A stretch of DNA of 64,000 bases, from NCBI RefSeq assembly GCF_000299035.1, contig NZ_JH921518.1, positions 532,439 to 596,438 of the forward strand, read 5' to 3'. This DNA is from Bacillus bingmayongensis. Its GTDB lineage: Bacteria > Bacillota > Bacilli > Bacillales > Bacillaceae_G. The notes beneath the pieces were generated by a model. That model was not told the DNA's origin. It saw only the letters and a program-made list of their open reading frames with translations, and searched no databases. Below are positions 54,263 through 63,292 of the stretch, piece after piece. The number at the start of each line of letters is the position of its first letter. Position 1 is the stretch's first letter. The translations under genes were made by a program, and so were the position numbers.

Positions 54263-54378
54263 CTCTCTCTCCTTCCATTTTCTTTTGCTCTTTTATGCCA
54301 TATTTTTCTTTCATTGGAAACCACGTTTATTTTATCCAATTTTAGCCAAAACTAATAACGAAAGGAGGTAGAGAAAAA

Positions 54379-54576
54379 ATGACATTACAATCTTTCATAA
54401 TTAGCACCCTTTCCTTTTTAGCTTCGGCATTAATCTTTTATACCGTTGGCTATGTCTTGCTATTAGATTTGTTACCAAAGCATCTATTTATTATTCTTAT
54501 TATTCTTTCTGCTCTTATGATTTCCTATCTTATTACACGAAAATCACTAAATGAGCCGTCTACAAGAACAAAATAA
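54379..54576 (+). CDS. Small two-helix membrane protein
   Basis: A 65-residue hydrophobic protein with two helices (about 6-28 and 33-52) and a polar tail (KSLNEPSTRTK). AAAGGAGG stands 10 nt before the ATG, so it is probably translated. It is divergent from the M50 gene and closed by its own terminator. No family is recognised. Confidence 0.65.
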   Translation: MTLQSFIISTLSFLASALIFYTVGYVLLLDLLPKHLFIILIILSALMISYLITRKSLNEPSTRTK

Positions 54577-54612
54577 TAGAGTGGACCTTTTAGGTTCACT
54601 CTATTATCATTT
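54570..54612 (+). terminator. Terminator downstream of the 65-residue protein gene
   Basis: AATAGAGTGGACC, 5 nt, GGTTCACTCTATT is a strong stem; the following T tract is weak (ATCATTTCC). Confidence 0.75.
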
Positions 54613-54629
54613 CCTAGGAAAGAGTTTAG

Positions 54630-55481
54630 CTATCTTTGCAAATTCATTTTTTCACCATAATCTTTTACAATTTGAATAATATTTTGAAACACGCCTACTT
54701 TTTCTTCTTTATGATTTAATACTTGTAAATCATAATCATCGTAATAAGTTTCTAATGCTTTTATTTGAGAAGCTGATACATGCTCTATTGGTACAACAAT
54801 ACTCACTTCATATTTTTTATATCCCTCTCTCACTTTCTCACCTTTCATCACTTCACTTGTTTTCTTTCCAATTATTTGTTGTACTTTAGCAGGAAAAGTC
54901 AATTGAAAATAGTACTCTTTTTCTTTTTCCAATGTTTTATATAAAGAATCCGAAATTGTATAAAATACTGTATAATTTATGTGCTTTTCATTTGCTTTAA
55001 TGTGAAAAGCAGTAATTTGCAAATCCTTTTTTGTCACTTCTGTTAATACATTCTCTTTCGCATCATCGCTTATTGATTCAGGGACAATCGGAAGTATAGA
55101 TAAAAGTTGTTCTGTATCAGATTTTGTAAGCATATACGTGTCCTTTTCATCTTGTAGCCAACCTTGGCGATCTTCTCCTCTTAACCATGCACGATATATT
55201 TTCTTCTTTCCATTGTTCTCAATTTGAATTTCGTACTCTGGCTCTCCAAAACTCCCTGTTATTTTTTGTTTCTCAGCCCTATCAATAATATCGACTACTT
55301 TTTTTGCTTCCTCTTGTTTTAAAACCTTTTCGAGCTTTCCTTTCTGCATAATTATTACTTGCATACTTTCCTGCATAGTATTCACCGTCTCTTCTACTTG
55401 TTTTTTCTCCTTTTTTTGTTCAACTTGACTACAAGATGCTAATAAAAAAAGGAATATAATTAGCAAATACTTTCTGCTCAC
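54630..55481 (-). CDS. Lipoprotein, function unknown
   Basis: A 283-residue lipoprotein: signal peptide with lipobox LLASC at residues 13-17, then a Lys/Glu/Gln-rich linker (VEQKKEKKQVEETV). The mature part has two soluble domains, about 35-130 (with a Trp-rich YRAWLRGEDRQGWLQDE segment) and 140-270. GTG start with TAGGAGG about 7 nt upstream. I recognise no family. Single gene, divergent from the methyltransferase. Confidence 0.7.
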   Translation of the reverse strand: MSRKYLLIIFLFLLASCSQVEQKKEKKQVEETVNTMQESMQVIIMQKGKLEKVLKQEEAKKVVDIIDRAEKQKITGSFGEPEYEIQIENNGKKKIYRAWLRGEDRQGWLQDEKDTYMLTKSDTEQLLSILPIVPESISDDAKENVLTEVTKKDLQITAFHIKANEKHINYTVFYTISDSLYKTLEKEKEYYFQLTFPAKVQQIIGKKTSEVMKGEKVREGYKKYEVSIVVPIEHVSASQIKALETYYDDYDLQVLNHKEEKVGVFQNIIQIVKDYGEKMNLQR

Positions 55482-55592
55482 TCCAAATCCTCCTATCTAG
55501 AACAATAAGAAAAGCTTATTGTCCTTGAAAATGAAACAAAAACGTTATGTATGATGAAATGAGATATACTAAACACGAAGGGAGATTTTCAT

Positions 55593-56369
55593 ATGTCCAT
55601 TAATTTTCATGATGCTACTAATAAATACACCTACGCTGCGCGAAAAGCAGATTTTTCTTGGTGTGAAATGATCCAAAATATAATTGATGTGAGTGGTAAA
55701 AACATAATCGATATTGGCTGCGGTGGTGGTATTTATACGAAAGAACTGGCTCTTATGGGAGCTAGCAACGTCGTTGGCTTCGATTTCTCAAAAAAGATGT
55801 TGCAAGCAGCGGCAGAAAATTGCGCTTCCTTCCAAAACATCTCATTCATTCACGGTGATGCCCACCATATGCCGTTTGCTAATGAAGCTTTTGATATTGT
55901 GATTTCTCGTGCTGTTATCCATCATTTACAAGACATCCCGAAATTTTTACAAGAGGCCTCACGTATCTTAAAGAAAAATGGAATGCTTATTCTTCAAGAT
56001 CGCACCATCGAAGATTGTACAACTCCCGGAAGCCCAGAACATATTCGTGGATATTTCTTCTCCGTCCATCCTAAGCTCCTTCAAATAGAGGAAAAGCGAA
56101 GACCGAAAGCAACGCACATACTACAATTAATAGCACAACACGGCATGCACCCACTTCCACTTCAAACAATGTGGGAAGTACGAAAAATCCATGATTCCAT
56201 TGAAACACTACTACAAGATTTATCACCACGAACAGGCCGATCTATTTTATACGAATTAACGGACAATGAACTTTCTCAGCTTCTACATCATATTCATACT
56301 GAGCTACACAACATAGCTCCGATTATCGAACAAGATTGCTGGACCATTTGGAGTGCCACAAAATCTTAA
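55593..56369 (+). CDS. Class I SAM-dependent methyltransferase
   Basis: A 258-residue methyltransferase of the Methyltransf_11 type. Motif I is IIDIGCGGGIYTKEL near residue 37, the acidic residue binding ribose is in VVGFDFSKKML near 60, motif II is FIHGDAHHMPF near 87, and VISRAVIHHL near 105. The substrate is unknown; the form is that of small-molecule methylases such as UbiE-like enzymes. GAAGGGAG precedes the ATG. Single gene. Confidence 0.85.
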   Translation: MSINFHDATNKYTYAARKADFSWCEMIQNIIDVSGKNIIDIGCGGGIYTKELALMGASNVVGFDFSKKMLQAAAENCASFQNISFIHGDAHHMPFANEAFDIVISRAVIHHLQDIPKFLQEASRILKKNGMLILQDRTIEDCTTPGSPEHIRGYFFSVHPKLLQIEEKRRPKATHILQLIAQHGMHPLPLQTMWEVRKIHDSIETLLQDLSPRTGRSILYELTDNELSQLLHHIHTELHNIAPIIEQDCWTIWSATKS

Positions 56370-56403
56370 GAAAGCCTCACATAATTATGTGAGGCTTCTT
56401 CTT
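56367..56403. terminator. Terminator between the methyltransferase and the zinc-ribbon gene
   Basis: AGAAAGCCTCACATAATTATGTGAGGCTTCTT-type symmetrical stem (AGCCTCACATA, A, TTATGTGAGGCT) lies between the two stop codons. Confidence 0.88.
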
Positions 56404-56613
56404 TCATAACCTAATTTTGCAACACTCTTGATATCCTCCACTTCTGGCCTGTGCACTTCCACACCTTGGACATACTAAATATCTAGATTGACTTGTCAAC
56501 AAACTACCTTTTTGTAAGAGTAACACTTCTGCTTGTTTAAACGAACGCGAATAATATAACCATATGAAACCACAAATTACTATAATTCCAAACAATACAC
56601 CCATCGCAAGCAT
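56404..56613 (-). CDS. Small membrane protein with C-terminal zinc-ribbon-like motif
   Basis: A 69-residue protein. A membrane helix lies at about residues 2-22. The C-terminal CPRCG...ECC pattern (VCPRCGSAQARSGGYQECC) could hold a metal. The ATG at 56613 follows GAGGTGACGG; the frame extends 12 codons upstream without a site. No family recognised. Downstream it faces the methyltransferase gene. Confidence 0.6.
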   Translation of the reverse strand: MLAMGVLFGIIVICGFIWLYYSRSFKQAEVLLLQKGSLLTSQSRYLVCPRCGSAQARSGGYQECCKIRL

Positions 56614-56789
56614 TTCCGTCACCTCTTTTTGGTTTGTTCTTTCCATCAAGTGGATTGTAGTATTATTCTCTATTGATAAAAAAGATTCCTGCCTTCCTGT
56701 TTTTAATTGTCATATTTCTCAAAAAAATTTACATTTCTTCTATACTTTTACGTACTTTTTACAAAAGATTCCCTCCCACTCCTCATACA

Positions 56790-56979
56790 ATAAAGTGAAA
56801 CTTCCATCAATGTAGGTTTTCTCCATTTCCCAACATATAAATTGCTGCTATGAAAGACCAAAAGGAACCCATACTCATTTTCTCCCTTTGTTTTCACTTC
56901 GCATCGGGCAGGAAAAGGATCTGACCGCTTCTATGCATAGTCGGATCCTCTCTCCCATCTAAAAAGAATGATTTCATGT
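56790..56979 (+). repeat. Interspersed repeat Z, copy 3, with bcr-type 5' end
   Basis: About 190 bp. It begins ATAAAGTGAAACTTCCATCA, the terminus seen in the bcr1-like copies, then continues AACATATAAATTGCTGCTAT and TCATTTTCTCCC, with CTGACCGCTTCTATGCAT and GGATCCTCTCTCCC. GGATCTGAC can pair with GTCGGATCC around a 14-nt loop. It fills much of the 482-bp gap 56614-57095, where I see no gene. Confidence 0.75.
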
Positions 56980-57095
56980 CGTTTTTTAATTTATATGTAT
57001 ATAGTTAAATGATTACTATCCATCCGTGCAAAAGAAATACACGATCAACCAGTGAAATCCACACCTTAAAATAAGTTTAATAGAGGAGTGTCAAT

Positions 57096-58634
57096 ATGAA
57101 CTATTTCTTATTACTCTCTTTTCTTATCAAACTGATTTTTTCCGCTCTATTCTCTCCTTCTCCACCTACCGATGTATCCGTGCAAATTCTCGGCCTCAAT
57201 GATTTTCACGGCCAATTAAATACCACTTCAACATTGCACGGTAAGGCCGTAGGACGCGCTGATTACGTAGCCGCTTATATTGAATCCTACCGAGATAAAA
57301 ACCATAACACCCTACTTGTTCATACAGGAGATATGATTGGCGGGAGTCCTCCGATTTCAGCACTGTTTCATGATGAACCAACAATGGAATTTTTAAATAA
57401 TCTTCAATTTGATGTCGGTACAATAGGAAATCACGAGTTTGATAGAGGCCCTGATGCTCTGCAACAATTGATTAGTGGTCACTCCTCTACAGAAGCAAAT
57501 TCGTTTTCAGGCAGTTCATTTCCTTATGTATGTGCCAATGTTTTAGATAGTAGCACGAAACAGACTCTCTTCCCTCCCTATACAATTAAATGGATTGATG
57601 GTATTCCAATTGCCTTCATTGGTGTCGTTACAAAAGATACCCCCTTTTTAACGATGCATACCGATATGTCCTCTGTTCTCTTTTTGGATGAAGCTTCTTC
57701 CATTAATTCCTATGTACATCAACTACAAAAGAAAGGTATTCATGCATTTGTTATTCTTGCCCATCTTGGCGGTAATACAACAGGAGGTAACACTAACGGC
57801 GCTTTAGCTGCTTTGGCAAATCAGTTAGATACTGACGTTGATATTATATTTGGTGGGCATAGCCACTCTTATATAAACGGCAATGTAAACGGAAAACTAC
57901 TTGTTCAAGCGTATTCATATGGAAAAGCCTTTTCAAACGTAACTGTTACATTAAATCATCAAACGAAAGATATTACGAAGAAATATGCAACAATTGTCCC
58001 TGTTTATCAAAATGCAATTTCTCCTGATTTACACACAAAAAACTGGATAGATTCTTACGCCTCAAAAATCCAATCTAAAGTAGATGAACAACTGGGAGTA
58101 ACCGAATATGAGTTAACACGGAATCAAAATGAACACGGCGAATCAAAATTGGGAACCTTTCTTGCGATAGCTCAGCGTCAAACTATGCAAGCGGATATTT
58201 CTTTTGTAAATCCTGGAAGCATCCGACATAATTTACAAAAAGGAAAAATTACGTGGGAAGATACTTTCCTCATACAACCATTCGGCAATCCATTAATAAA
58301 AATGGAGTTATCCGGAAAAGAAATTCGAAACGTCTTGCAAGAGCAATGGCAAGGAGAAACTCGCATACTACAAGTTTCAGGCATTCGCTATAGTTGGAAA
58401 AATAACGTTATCCAAACAATTTCATTAGAGAACGGGAGACCTTTACAAGACGATCAAACATACTCTGTTGTGGTCAACTCTTTTTTAGCAAATGGGGGAG
58501 ATAAATTTATAACTTTCAAAACAGGAAGAAATCGTATAAAAGGCCCGACAGATCAAGAAGCTTTTGCAGACTTTATTCGTTCCACTTCTCATATAAATAC
58601 ACTTCCCCAAAACTTTATTCAAAAAAACTATTGA
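57096..58634 (+). CDS. Secreted 5'-nucleotidase / metallophosphatase
   Basis: A 512-residue protein with an N-terminal signal or anchor helix (about 1-20). The metallophosphoesterase domain at about 28-290 has NDFHGQLN, HTGDMIGGSPP, GNHEFDRG, LAHLGG and GGHSHS. The 5'-nucleotidase C-terminal substrate domain is at about 320-490 (NPGSIRHNL, QPFGNPL, NSFLANGGDKF). It would dephosphorylate extracellular nucleotides. There is no sortase signal, so it is released or held by the N-terminal helix. GAGGAG precedes the ATG. Confidence 0.92.
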   Translation: MNYFLLLSFLIKLIFSALFSPSPPTDVSVQILGLNDFHGQLNTTSTLHGKAVGRADYVAAYIESYRDKNHNTLLVHTGDMIGGSPPISALFHDEPTMEFLNNLQFDVGTIGNHEFDRGPDALQQLISGHSSTEANSFSGSSFPYVCANVLDSSTKQTLFPPYTIKWIDGIPIAFIGVVTKDTPFLTMHTDMSSVLFLDEASSINSYVHQLQKKGIHAFVILAHLGGNTTGGNTNGALAALANQLDTDVDIIFGGHSHSYINGNVNGKLLVQAYSYGKAFSNVTVTLNHQTKDITKKYATIVPVYQNAISPDLHTKNWIDSYASKIQSKVDEQLGVTEYELTRNQNEHGESKLGTFLAIAQRQTMQADISFVNPGSIRHNLQKGKITWEDTFLIQPFGNPLIKMELSGKEIRNVLQEQWQGETRILQVSGIRYSWKNNVIQTISLENGRPLQDDQTYSVVVNSFLANGGDKFITFKTGRNRIKGPTDQEAFADFIRSTSHINTLPQNFIQKNY

Positions 58635-58683
58635 CTTCATAAAAAAACATGTGAAAATACTGTCAGAATACTTAAACAAAATT

Positions 58684-58955
58684 CATTAACGAGAACGAGT
58701 ACGTTATAGGGCTGTTCCCCAGAGAGTTGGCATCTTGCTGAAAGTCAATGTTCAGTGCGTAACCGAAAATCATCTCCGAGAAGTAGAACCGAACGATGTA
58801 GTAAGTTCTTACCGGCTGTCCCCCGTTACAAGGAACACGTATCATGTTGTACATTGCAAAGCCGCATACATATAGATGTATTTCTACGTGTATGAACTAG
58901 GGTGGTATCGCGGGTAAATATAACTCGTCCCTTTTTAAGGGGCGAGTTTTTTGTG
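58684..58955 (+). promoter_or_regulatory. T-box leader (isoleucine specifier) of brnQ
   Basis: Stem I has AGTA (58698-58701) facing GAAA-ATC-A (58765-58772), so the specifier codon is ATC, isoleucine; GTTA/TAAC closes it above and GAGA/TCTC below. GAGAGTTGGCATCTTGCTG lies in the upper stem. The T-box AGGGTGGTATCGCGGG is at 58899-58914, with the TGGT that pairs with the uncharged tRNA end. The terminator AACTCGTCCC/AGGGGCGAGTT with TTTTTT ends at 58954. Uncharged tRNA-Ile should allow brnQ transcription. Confidence 0.92.
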
Positions 58956-58992
58956 TTCTTACAAATGAATTTTTATAAAAGGAGGAAAAACA

Positions 58993-60348
58993 ATGAACAC
59001 CGTATCAAAAAAACATGTTTTTTCCACAGGTCTTATGCTATTTTCTTTATTTTTTGGAGCAGGTAATTTAATTTTCCCTCCAATGCTTGGACAAAATGCT
59101 GGTGAACACTTTTGGCCAGCGATATTTGGATTTTTACTAACAGGGGTTGGCTTACCACTATTAACTGTTATTGCCATCTCTCTTTCAGGTAATGGAATGC
59201 AACAACTTGCAAGTCATGTTCACCCAATGTTCGGAATTTTCTTTACAGTTATTGTCTATATTGCCATTGGCCCATCTATGGGAATTCCGCGTGTTGCTAA
59301 CGTCGCTTATGAAATGGGTGTTAGTTCTTTCCTACCAGCAACAATTCAAACAAGTAGCTTAGCTTTATTTCTTTATACAGTTATTTTCTTCGCTATCGTA
59401 TATTGGCTCAGCTTAAATCCTTCTAAACTAGTAGATCGAATCGGAAATGTGTTAACACCTATTTTATTACTTTCTATTTTCATATTATTTGTAAAAAGTG
59501 TATTTACACCACTTGGACAATCCGGTCCAGCAATGCAAGAGTATCAGACTTCTCCAATTTTCAAAGGATTTATGGAAGGTTATTTAACAATGGATACAAT
59601 TTCGGCTCTGGCATTTGGAATTATCGTCGTGAATGCAATCCGCTCAAAAGGTGTAGAAGATCGCAAGGCAGTTGCAATCGCAACGACAAAAGCAGGACTT
59701 ATTGCAGCCACAGGACTCGTACTCGTATATGGGGCACTTGGCTGGCTAGGCGTAACTAGCGTTTCACTTGGATATGCAAAAAATGGTGGTCAATTACTTA
59801 CAGTTATCGTTCAACAACTATTCGGTCCATATGGTCTTTCCTTATTAGCACTCATTGTAACACTTGCTTGTTTAACAACATGCGTTGGACTTGTATCAGC
59901 ATGTAGCCAATATTTCTCAACATTATTTACAAAATTTTCATACAAAAGTTTAGCTGGCACAATTTGTGCACTAGGACTTTTAGTAGCAAACTTAGGCTTA
60001 ACAAAAATTATTACAATCTCTGTACCAATTTTACTTGTTGTATATCCCATTGCTATCGTACTTGTACTACTATCACTACTTCATAAATATTTCGGTGGTT
60101 ATCGTTCTGTTTATGTCGGCTCTTTAATTGGAGCTGCAGTCGTAAGTATATTTGATGGATTAAAACAAGGGAATGTGCCGGTGACATTCATTACTTCTTA
60201 CTTTGAATTTATTCCATTCTATAACGAAGGAATCGGCTGGGTCTTACCTGCATTAGCTGGTGCAATCATCGGCCTTGTAGTCGCAAAGTTAAAAGGTACA
60301 AAACCAGTACCACTAATGGAAACCTCTTCTGAACCTAAAGTATCCTAG
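58993..60348 (+). CDS. brnQ: Branched-chain amino acid transporter BrnQ
   Basis: A 451-residue LIVCS-family sodium/branched-chain amino acid carrier with about 12 helices. The N-terminal LFFGAGNLIFPPMLGQNAG (about residues 18-36) is the family signature, and PSMGIPRVANVAYEMG near 95 is conserved. GGAGGA precedes the ATG. Control is by the isoleucine T-box upstream. Monocistronic, followed by a terminator. Confidence 0.95.
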   Translation: MNTVSKKHVFSTGLMLFSLFFGAGNLIFPPMLGQNAGEHFWPAIFGFLLTGVGLPLLTVIAISLSGNGMQQLASHVHPMFGIFFTVIVYIAIGPSMGIPRVANVAYEMGVSSFLPATIQTSSLALFLYTVIFFAIVYWLSLNPSKLVDRIGNVLTPILLLSIFILFVKSVFTPLGQSGPAMQEYQTSPIFKGFMEGYLTMDTISALAFGIIVVNAIRSKGVEDRKAVAIATTKAGLIAATGLVLVYGALGWLGVTSVSLGYAKNGGQLLTVIVQQLFGPYGLSLLALIVTLACLTTCVGLVSACSQYFSTLFTKFSYKSLAGTICALGLLVANLGLTKIITISVPILLVVYPIAIVLVLLSLLHKYFGGYRSVYVGSLIGAAVVSIFDGLKQGNVPVTFITSYFEFIPFYNEGIGWVLPALAGAIIGLVVAKLKGTKPVPLMETSSEPKVS

Positions 60349-60382
60349 TAAAAAAACTCCCATTTCAGGGAGTTTTTTTCAC
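60348..60382. terminator. Terminator between brnQ and the 87-residue protein gene
   Basis: AAAAAAACTCCC, ATTTCA, GGGAGTTTTTTT with runs in both directions. Confidence 0.9.
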
Positions 60383-60642
60383 ACTTGATAAGAAGTATGA
60401 TTAAAACTACTTACTTTATATGCTTTCGTATAATACTCAAGATTCGTATCAACTGTTTCTACTTTCACAACATCATAGCTATCTTTTTGTTTTATTAGAA
60501 ATAAATAATATTCTTCTGTCGCTTCAATTATCGCAATACGCTCTGTTTCAATATCATATTGCTCCTTAAGTGATTGCAATGCATTCACATAACTTCCTAA
60601 GTTTTTACTTTTCCCCATTTCAAATACTGTTTGAACTAACAT
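60379..60642 (-). CDS. Small soluble protein, function unknown
   Basis: An 87-residue protein with GGGGGAG about 6 nt before the ATG. An N-terminal helix (SYVNALQSLKEQYDIE) is followed by beta strands (RIAIIEATEEYYLFLIKQK...YDVVKVETV). No membrane segment and no recognised family. Single gene, convergent with brnQ. Confidence 0.6.
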   Translation of the reverse strand: MLVQTVFEMGKSKNLGSYVNALQSLKEQYDIETERIAIIEATEEYYLFLIKQKDSYDVVKVETVDTNLEYYTKAYKVSSFNHTSYQV

Positions 60643-60715
60643 ACATTCTCCCCCTTTGTATGTACTGTTTCTAATTAAATGATAACGCTTTCAAATAAAT
60701 ACGTCAATAAAGAAA

Positions 60716-60757
60716 ACTTCCACCAATGAAACAAGTCATATCCAGTGGAAGTCTCAC
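60716..60757 (-). terminator. Terminator downstream of liaR
   Basis: On the minus strand ACTTCCACTGG, about 17 nt, TTGGTGGAAGT is followed by TTTCTTTATT. The opening ATAAGGTGAGACTTCCA weakly resembles the bcr-type terminus. Confidence 0.7.
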
Positions 60758-60758
60758 C

Positions 60759-61391
60759 TTATTTCGTTAATTGGTGTCGAAACGCATAAATAACCGCCTG
60801 CGTACGATCACTTACATTTAATTTGTTTAAAATATTACTCACATGCGTCTTCACTGTTTTAAGTGCAATAAATAATTCATCTGCAATTTCTTGATTACTT
60901 TTTCCCTCTGCAATTAATAATAAAATTTCAAACTCTCGTTCTGTTAAATCTTCATGAAGTGGCTGCTCTTTCTTTTGGCGCATACGAGACATCATTTTTC
61001 CAGTGACTTTCGGCTCGAGTACTGTTTCCCCATCGTAAGTCGCTCGTACTGCATCTGCGATATCACTCGCTCTTGATGTTTTTAATAAATAGCTCGTTGC
61101 ACCTGCTTCAATGACAGGATATAGTTTTTCATCATCTAGAAAACTTGTGACGACTACAATTTTTGCTTCAGGCCATTCTTGAATAATTGCACGGGTTGCC
61201 TCAACACCATCCATTTCATCCATCACAAGGTCCATTAAAATAATATCTGGCTTTAATGCTAATGCTAATTCTGAACCTTTTCTTCCATTTTCAGCTTCTC
61301 CGACTACTTCGATATCTGGTTGAGTCGATAGATATGCAGATACACCCATTCGAACCATTTCATGATCATCAACAAGCAATACTTTAATCAC
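60759..61391 (-). CDS. liaR: Response regulator LiaR
   Basis: A 210-residue NarL-type regulator. The receiver is residues 1-120 (phosphorylated Asp in [13 protein letters not shown] near residue 53). The LuxR-type helix-turn-helix is at about 145-205 ([22 protein letters not shown], split, then [14 protein letters not shown]). It activates the cell-envelope stress genes, mainly liaH. GTG start with GGGGGAG before it; liaS ends 1 bp before. Last of liaFSR. Confidence 0.93.
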   Translation of the reverse strand: MIKVLLVDDHEMVRMGVSAYLSTQPDIEVVGEAENGRKGSELALALKPDIILMDLVMDEMDGVEATRAIIQEWPEAKIVVVTSFLDDEKLYPVIEAGATSYLLKTSRASDIADAVRATYDGETVLEPKVTGKMMSRMRQKKEQPLHEDLTEREFEILLLIAEGKSNQEIADELFIALKTVKTHVSNILNKLNVSDRTQAVIYAFRHQLTK

Positions 61392-61392
61392 A

Positions 61393-62445
61393 CTACTCCC
61401 CCTCTCTCTCTATCATAATTGGTACTTTCACTTCAATTTGTGTACCTTTACTCGGAAAACTTAATACCTTTAATGTTCCACCAATTTCATGGACACGCTC
61501 TTGAATAGATCTTAGACCATATGATCCAGCTTTATTGACACCTACTTCAAACCCAACACCATCATCAATGATTTTTAAAATTGCATATTGATCAATTTGA
61601 CGAAGACGAACTTCAGTTTTCTTTGCTTTGGCATGTCGCAATGTATTAGACAATGCTTCTTGTACAATACGGAATAAATGATCTTCCACACCTTTTTTTA
61701 ATTGGATTGGCTCAATCAACCATTCAATTTTCATATGTTGTTTTCTTGAAAGCTCTGTTAACAATTCTTCTATACCTTCTGTTAATTTTTTACCCTCTAA
61801 TTGCACAGGACGCAAATGAAGAAGCAATGCCCGCATTTCTGATTGTGCATTGACAACCATATTTTCCACAAGCTGCAATTGCTTTTTTGTTGTTTCTGGA
61901 ATTTGATCTACCTGCTCGTTAATCGCTGACATCATCATGGACATTGCAAAAAGCTGCTGACTCACTGAATCATGCAGTTCCCTTGCTAATCGATGCCTTT
62001 CTTGAGAAATAGCTTCTTGCCTCATTTCTTCATTCCAATGAGCTCGTTCATTCGTTACTTTTTGAAATAACCCGGCCTGTTCCTCTAACCTTCGAGCCAG
62101 CGCGATGACTTTTCGCTCTACTTCATGAAATTCATCTTCCGCAGTAAACGAAACATCCTTTGGAAAATTTCCGCGCTCTACCTCAAACAAGAAAGTATTT
62201 AAGCCTTGGATACGCTGCTGCATATAATAGCCAATTGCATACCCTACAATTCCTCCAATAAGAAGACTTGTACTCATAATTAACAAACCGATTGGAACAG
62301 AAGCAATGGATTCTTTCCACAATAAAGCATATACATCTTGCCCGCTTTTCCATACATATACAATCGTACAAATAAGTGCGATACTAACAGAAGATAACAT
62401 AGAGTAACGAATATACATCCATGAAATATTTCCTTGTTTTTTCAT
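61393..62445 (-). CDS. liaS: Sensor histidine kinase LiaS
   Basis: A 350-residue intramembrane-sensing kinase. Two helices at about 14-30 and 47-70 enclose a very short outside loop. HAMP follows to about 120. The HisKA_3 domain has [19 protein letters not shown] with the phosphorylated His near residue 157, and the ATPase lobe has [21 protein letters not shown] and GLRSIQERV. It responds to lipid II-binding antibiotics when released by LiaF. It overlaps the liaF stop (TAATG). Confidence 0.93.
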   Translation of the reverse strand: MKKQGNISWMYIRYSMLSSVSIALICTIVYVWKSGQDVYALLWKESIASVPIGLLIMSTSLLIGGIVGYAIGYYMQQRIQGLNTFLFEVERGNFPKDVSFTAEDEFHEVERKVIALARRLEEQAGLFQKVTNERAHWNEEMRQEAISQERHRLARELHDSVSQQLFAMSMMMSAINEQVDQIPETTKKQLQLVENMVVNAQSEMRALLLHLRPVQLEGKKLTEGIEELLTELSRKQHMKIEWLIEPIQLKKGVEDHLFRIVQEALSNTLRHAKAKKTEVRLRQIDQYAILKIIDDGVGFEVGVNKAGSYGLRSIQERVHEIGGTLKVLSFPSKGTQIEVKVPIMIEREGE

Positions 62446-63185
62446 TATACTTTCCTCACTTCCGTATCGCCTACGACAAGCGAAGAAATGATTTTAATAC
62501 GACGAGGAGCTTCTTTATACTGTTCTGTTTTGAATGTAACATTTCGATTAAATCCTGTCTCTTCATGTCCTGGAAGTAGTACTCTACCAACAATAACAGA
62601 ATGGTTTAAAGATAATTCAATATCATACGGGACATACAAGCGAATGTTACCAATGACACCTCGAATAACAATAACTGTTTCTCCTTCTGGAATCATTGCC
62701 GTCGTCAAATCAATTTCAACATCACCGACTCCGTACTGGACATTAATATCTTCTAACTCATAAATATGATCCATCATTCTTATGTTACCAGCCATTATAT
62801 TCTTAAGGTATGGTTCTGTACGATAGATTTGTTTTTCTTCATCTATATATCCTTTTTCCTTAATTTCTACTTGTACAGTTTTTGGTTTCTGCTGTCCCTG
62901 AATAAGCTGATAACCAATGAAAGCTAAACAAGCAAATACAACGAGTACGAAGGCCGCTGATGAAAACAGGAAGAATAAAAAAACAATCCCCCCGACAAAT
63001 AAAAACACATTCCCTCTCACATAACGATTCTTTTTTCGATAGTGCCTTCCGAACATAATCATAATAAACGCAAAAATAAGGGCACCCGGTTCAAAATGTC
63101 CGAGAACCATATCAAGAAAAAGACCAAATCCAAATATGATGAGGAGCATCCCCACTAATTGTGATTTTGAAAATTGTTTCTTCAT
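62445..63185 (-). CDS. liaF: LiaF, membrane inhibitor of LiaS
   Basis: A 246-residue protein. Four helices fill residues 8-90, and a C-terminal DUF2154-type beta domain (about 125-240; NIRMMDHIYELEDINVQYG, GNIRLYVPYDIELSLNHS, NVTFKTEQYKEAPRRIKII) faces the cytoplasm. LiaF holds LiaS off without envelope stress. GGGGGGAG precedes the ATG. It is first in liaF-liaS-liaR. Confidence 0.92.
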   Translation of the reverse strand: MKKQFSKSQLVGMLLIIFGFGLFLDMVLGHFEPGALIFAFIMIMFGRHYRKKNRYVRGNVFLFVGGIVFLFFLFSSAAFVLVVFACLAFIGYQLIQGQQKPKTVQVEIKEKGYIDEEKQIYRTEPYLKNIMAGNIRMMDHIYELEDINVQYGVGDVEIDLTTAMIPEGETVIVIRGVIGNIRLYVPYDIELSLNHSVIVGRVLLPGHEETGFNRNVTFKTEQYKEAPRRIKIISSLVVGDTEVRKV

Positions 63186-63221
63186 TTCAGCTCCCCCCTT
63201 CTTGTTACATATAAATAGAAG

Positions 63222-63254
63222 AAAAAGGTATTGCTTTCCAACACCTTTTCTCCT
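63222..63254 (-). terminator. Partial terminator between liaH and liaF
   Basis: On the minus strand AAAAGGTGTTG, GAAAG, CAATACCTTTTTC. It lies in the 107-bp liaH-liaF gap and should let a stress-induced liaH transcript end while some read-through supplies liaFSR. Confidence 0.8.
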
Positions 63255-63292
63255 ATCACTATATTATAAGCTCGTTTTATAATATACTACAA

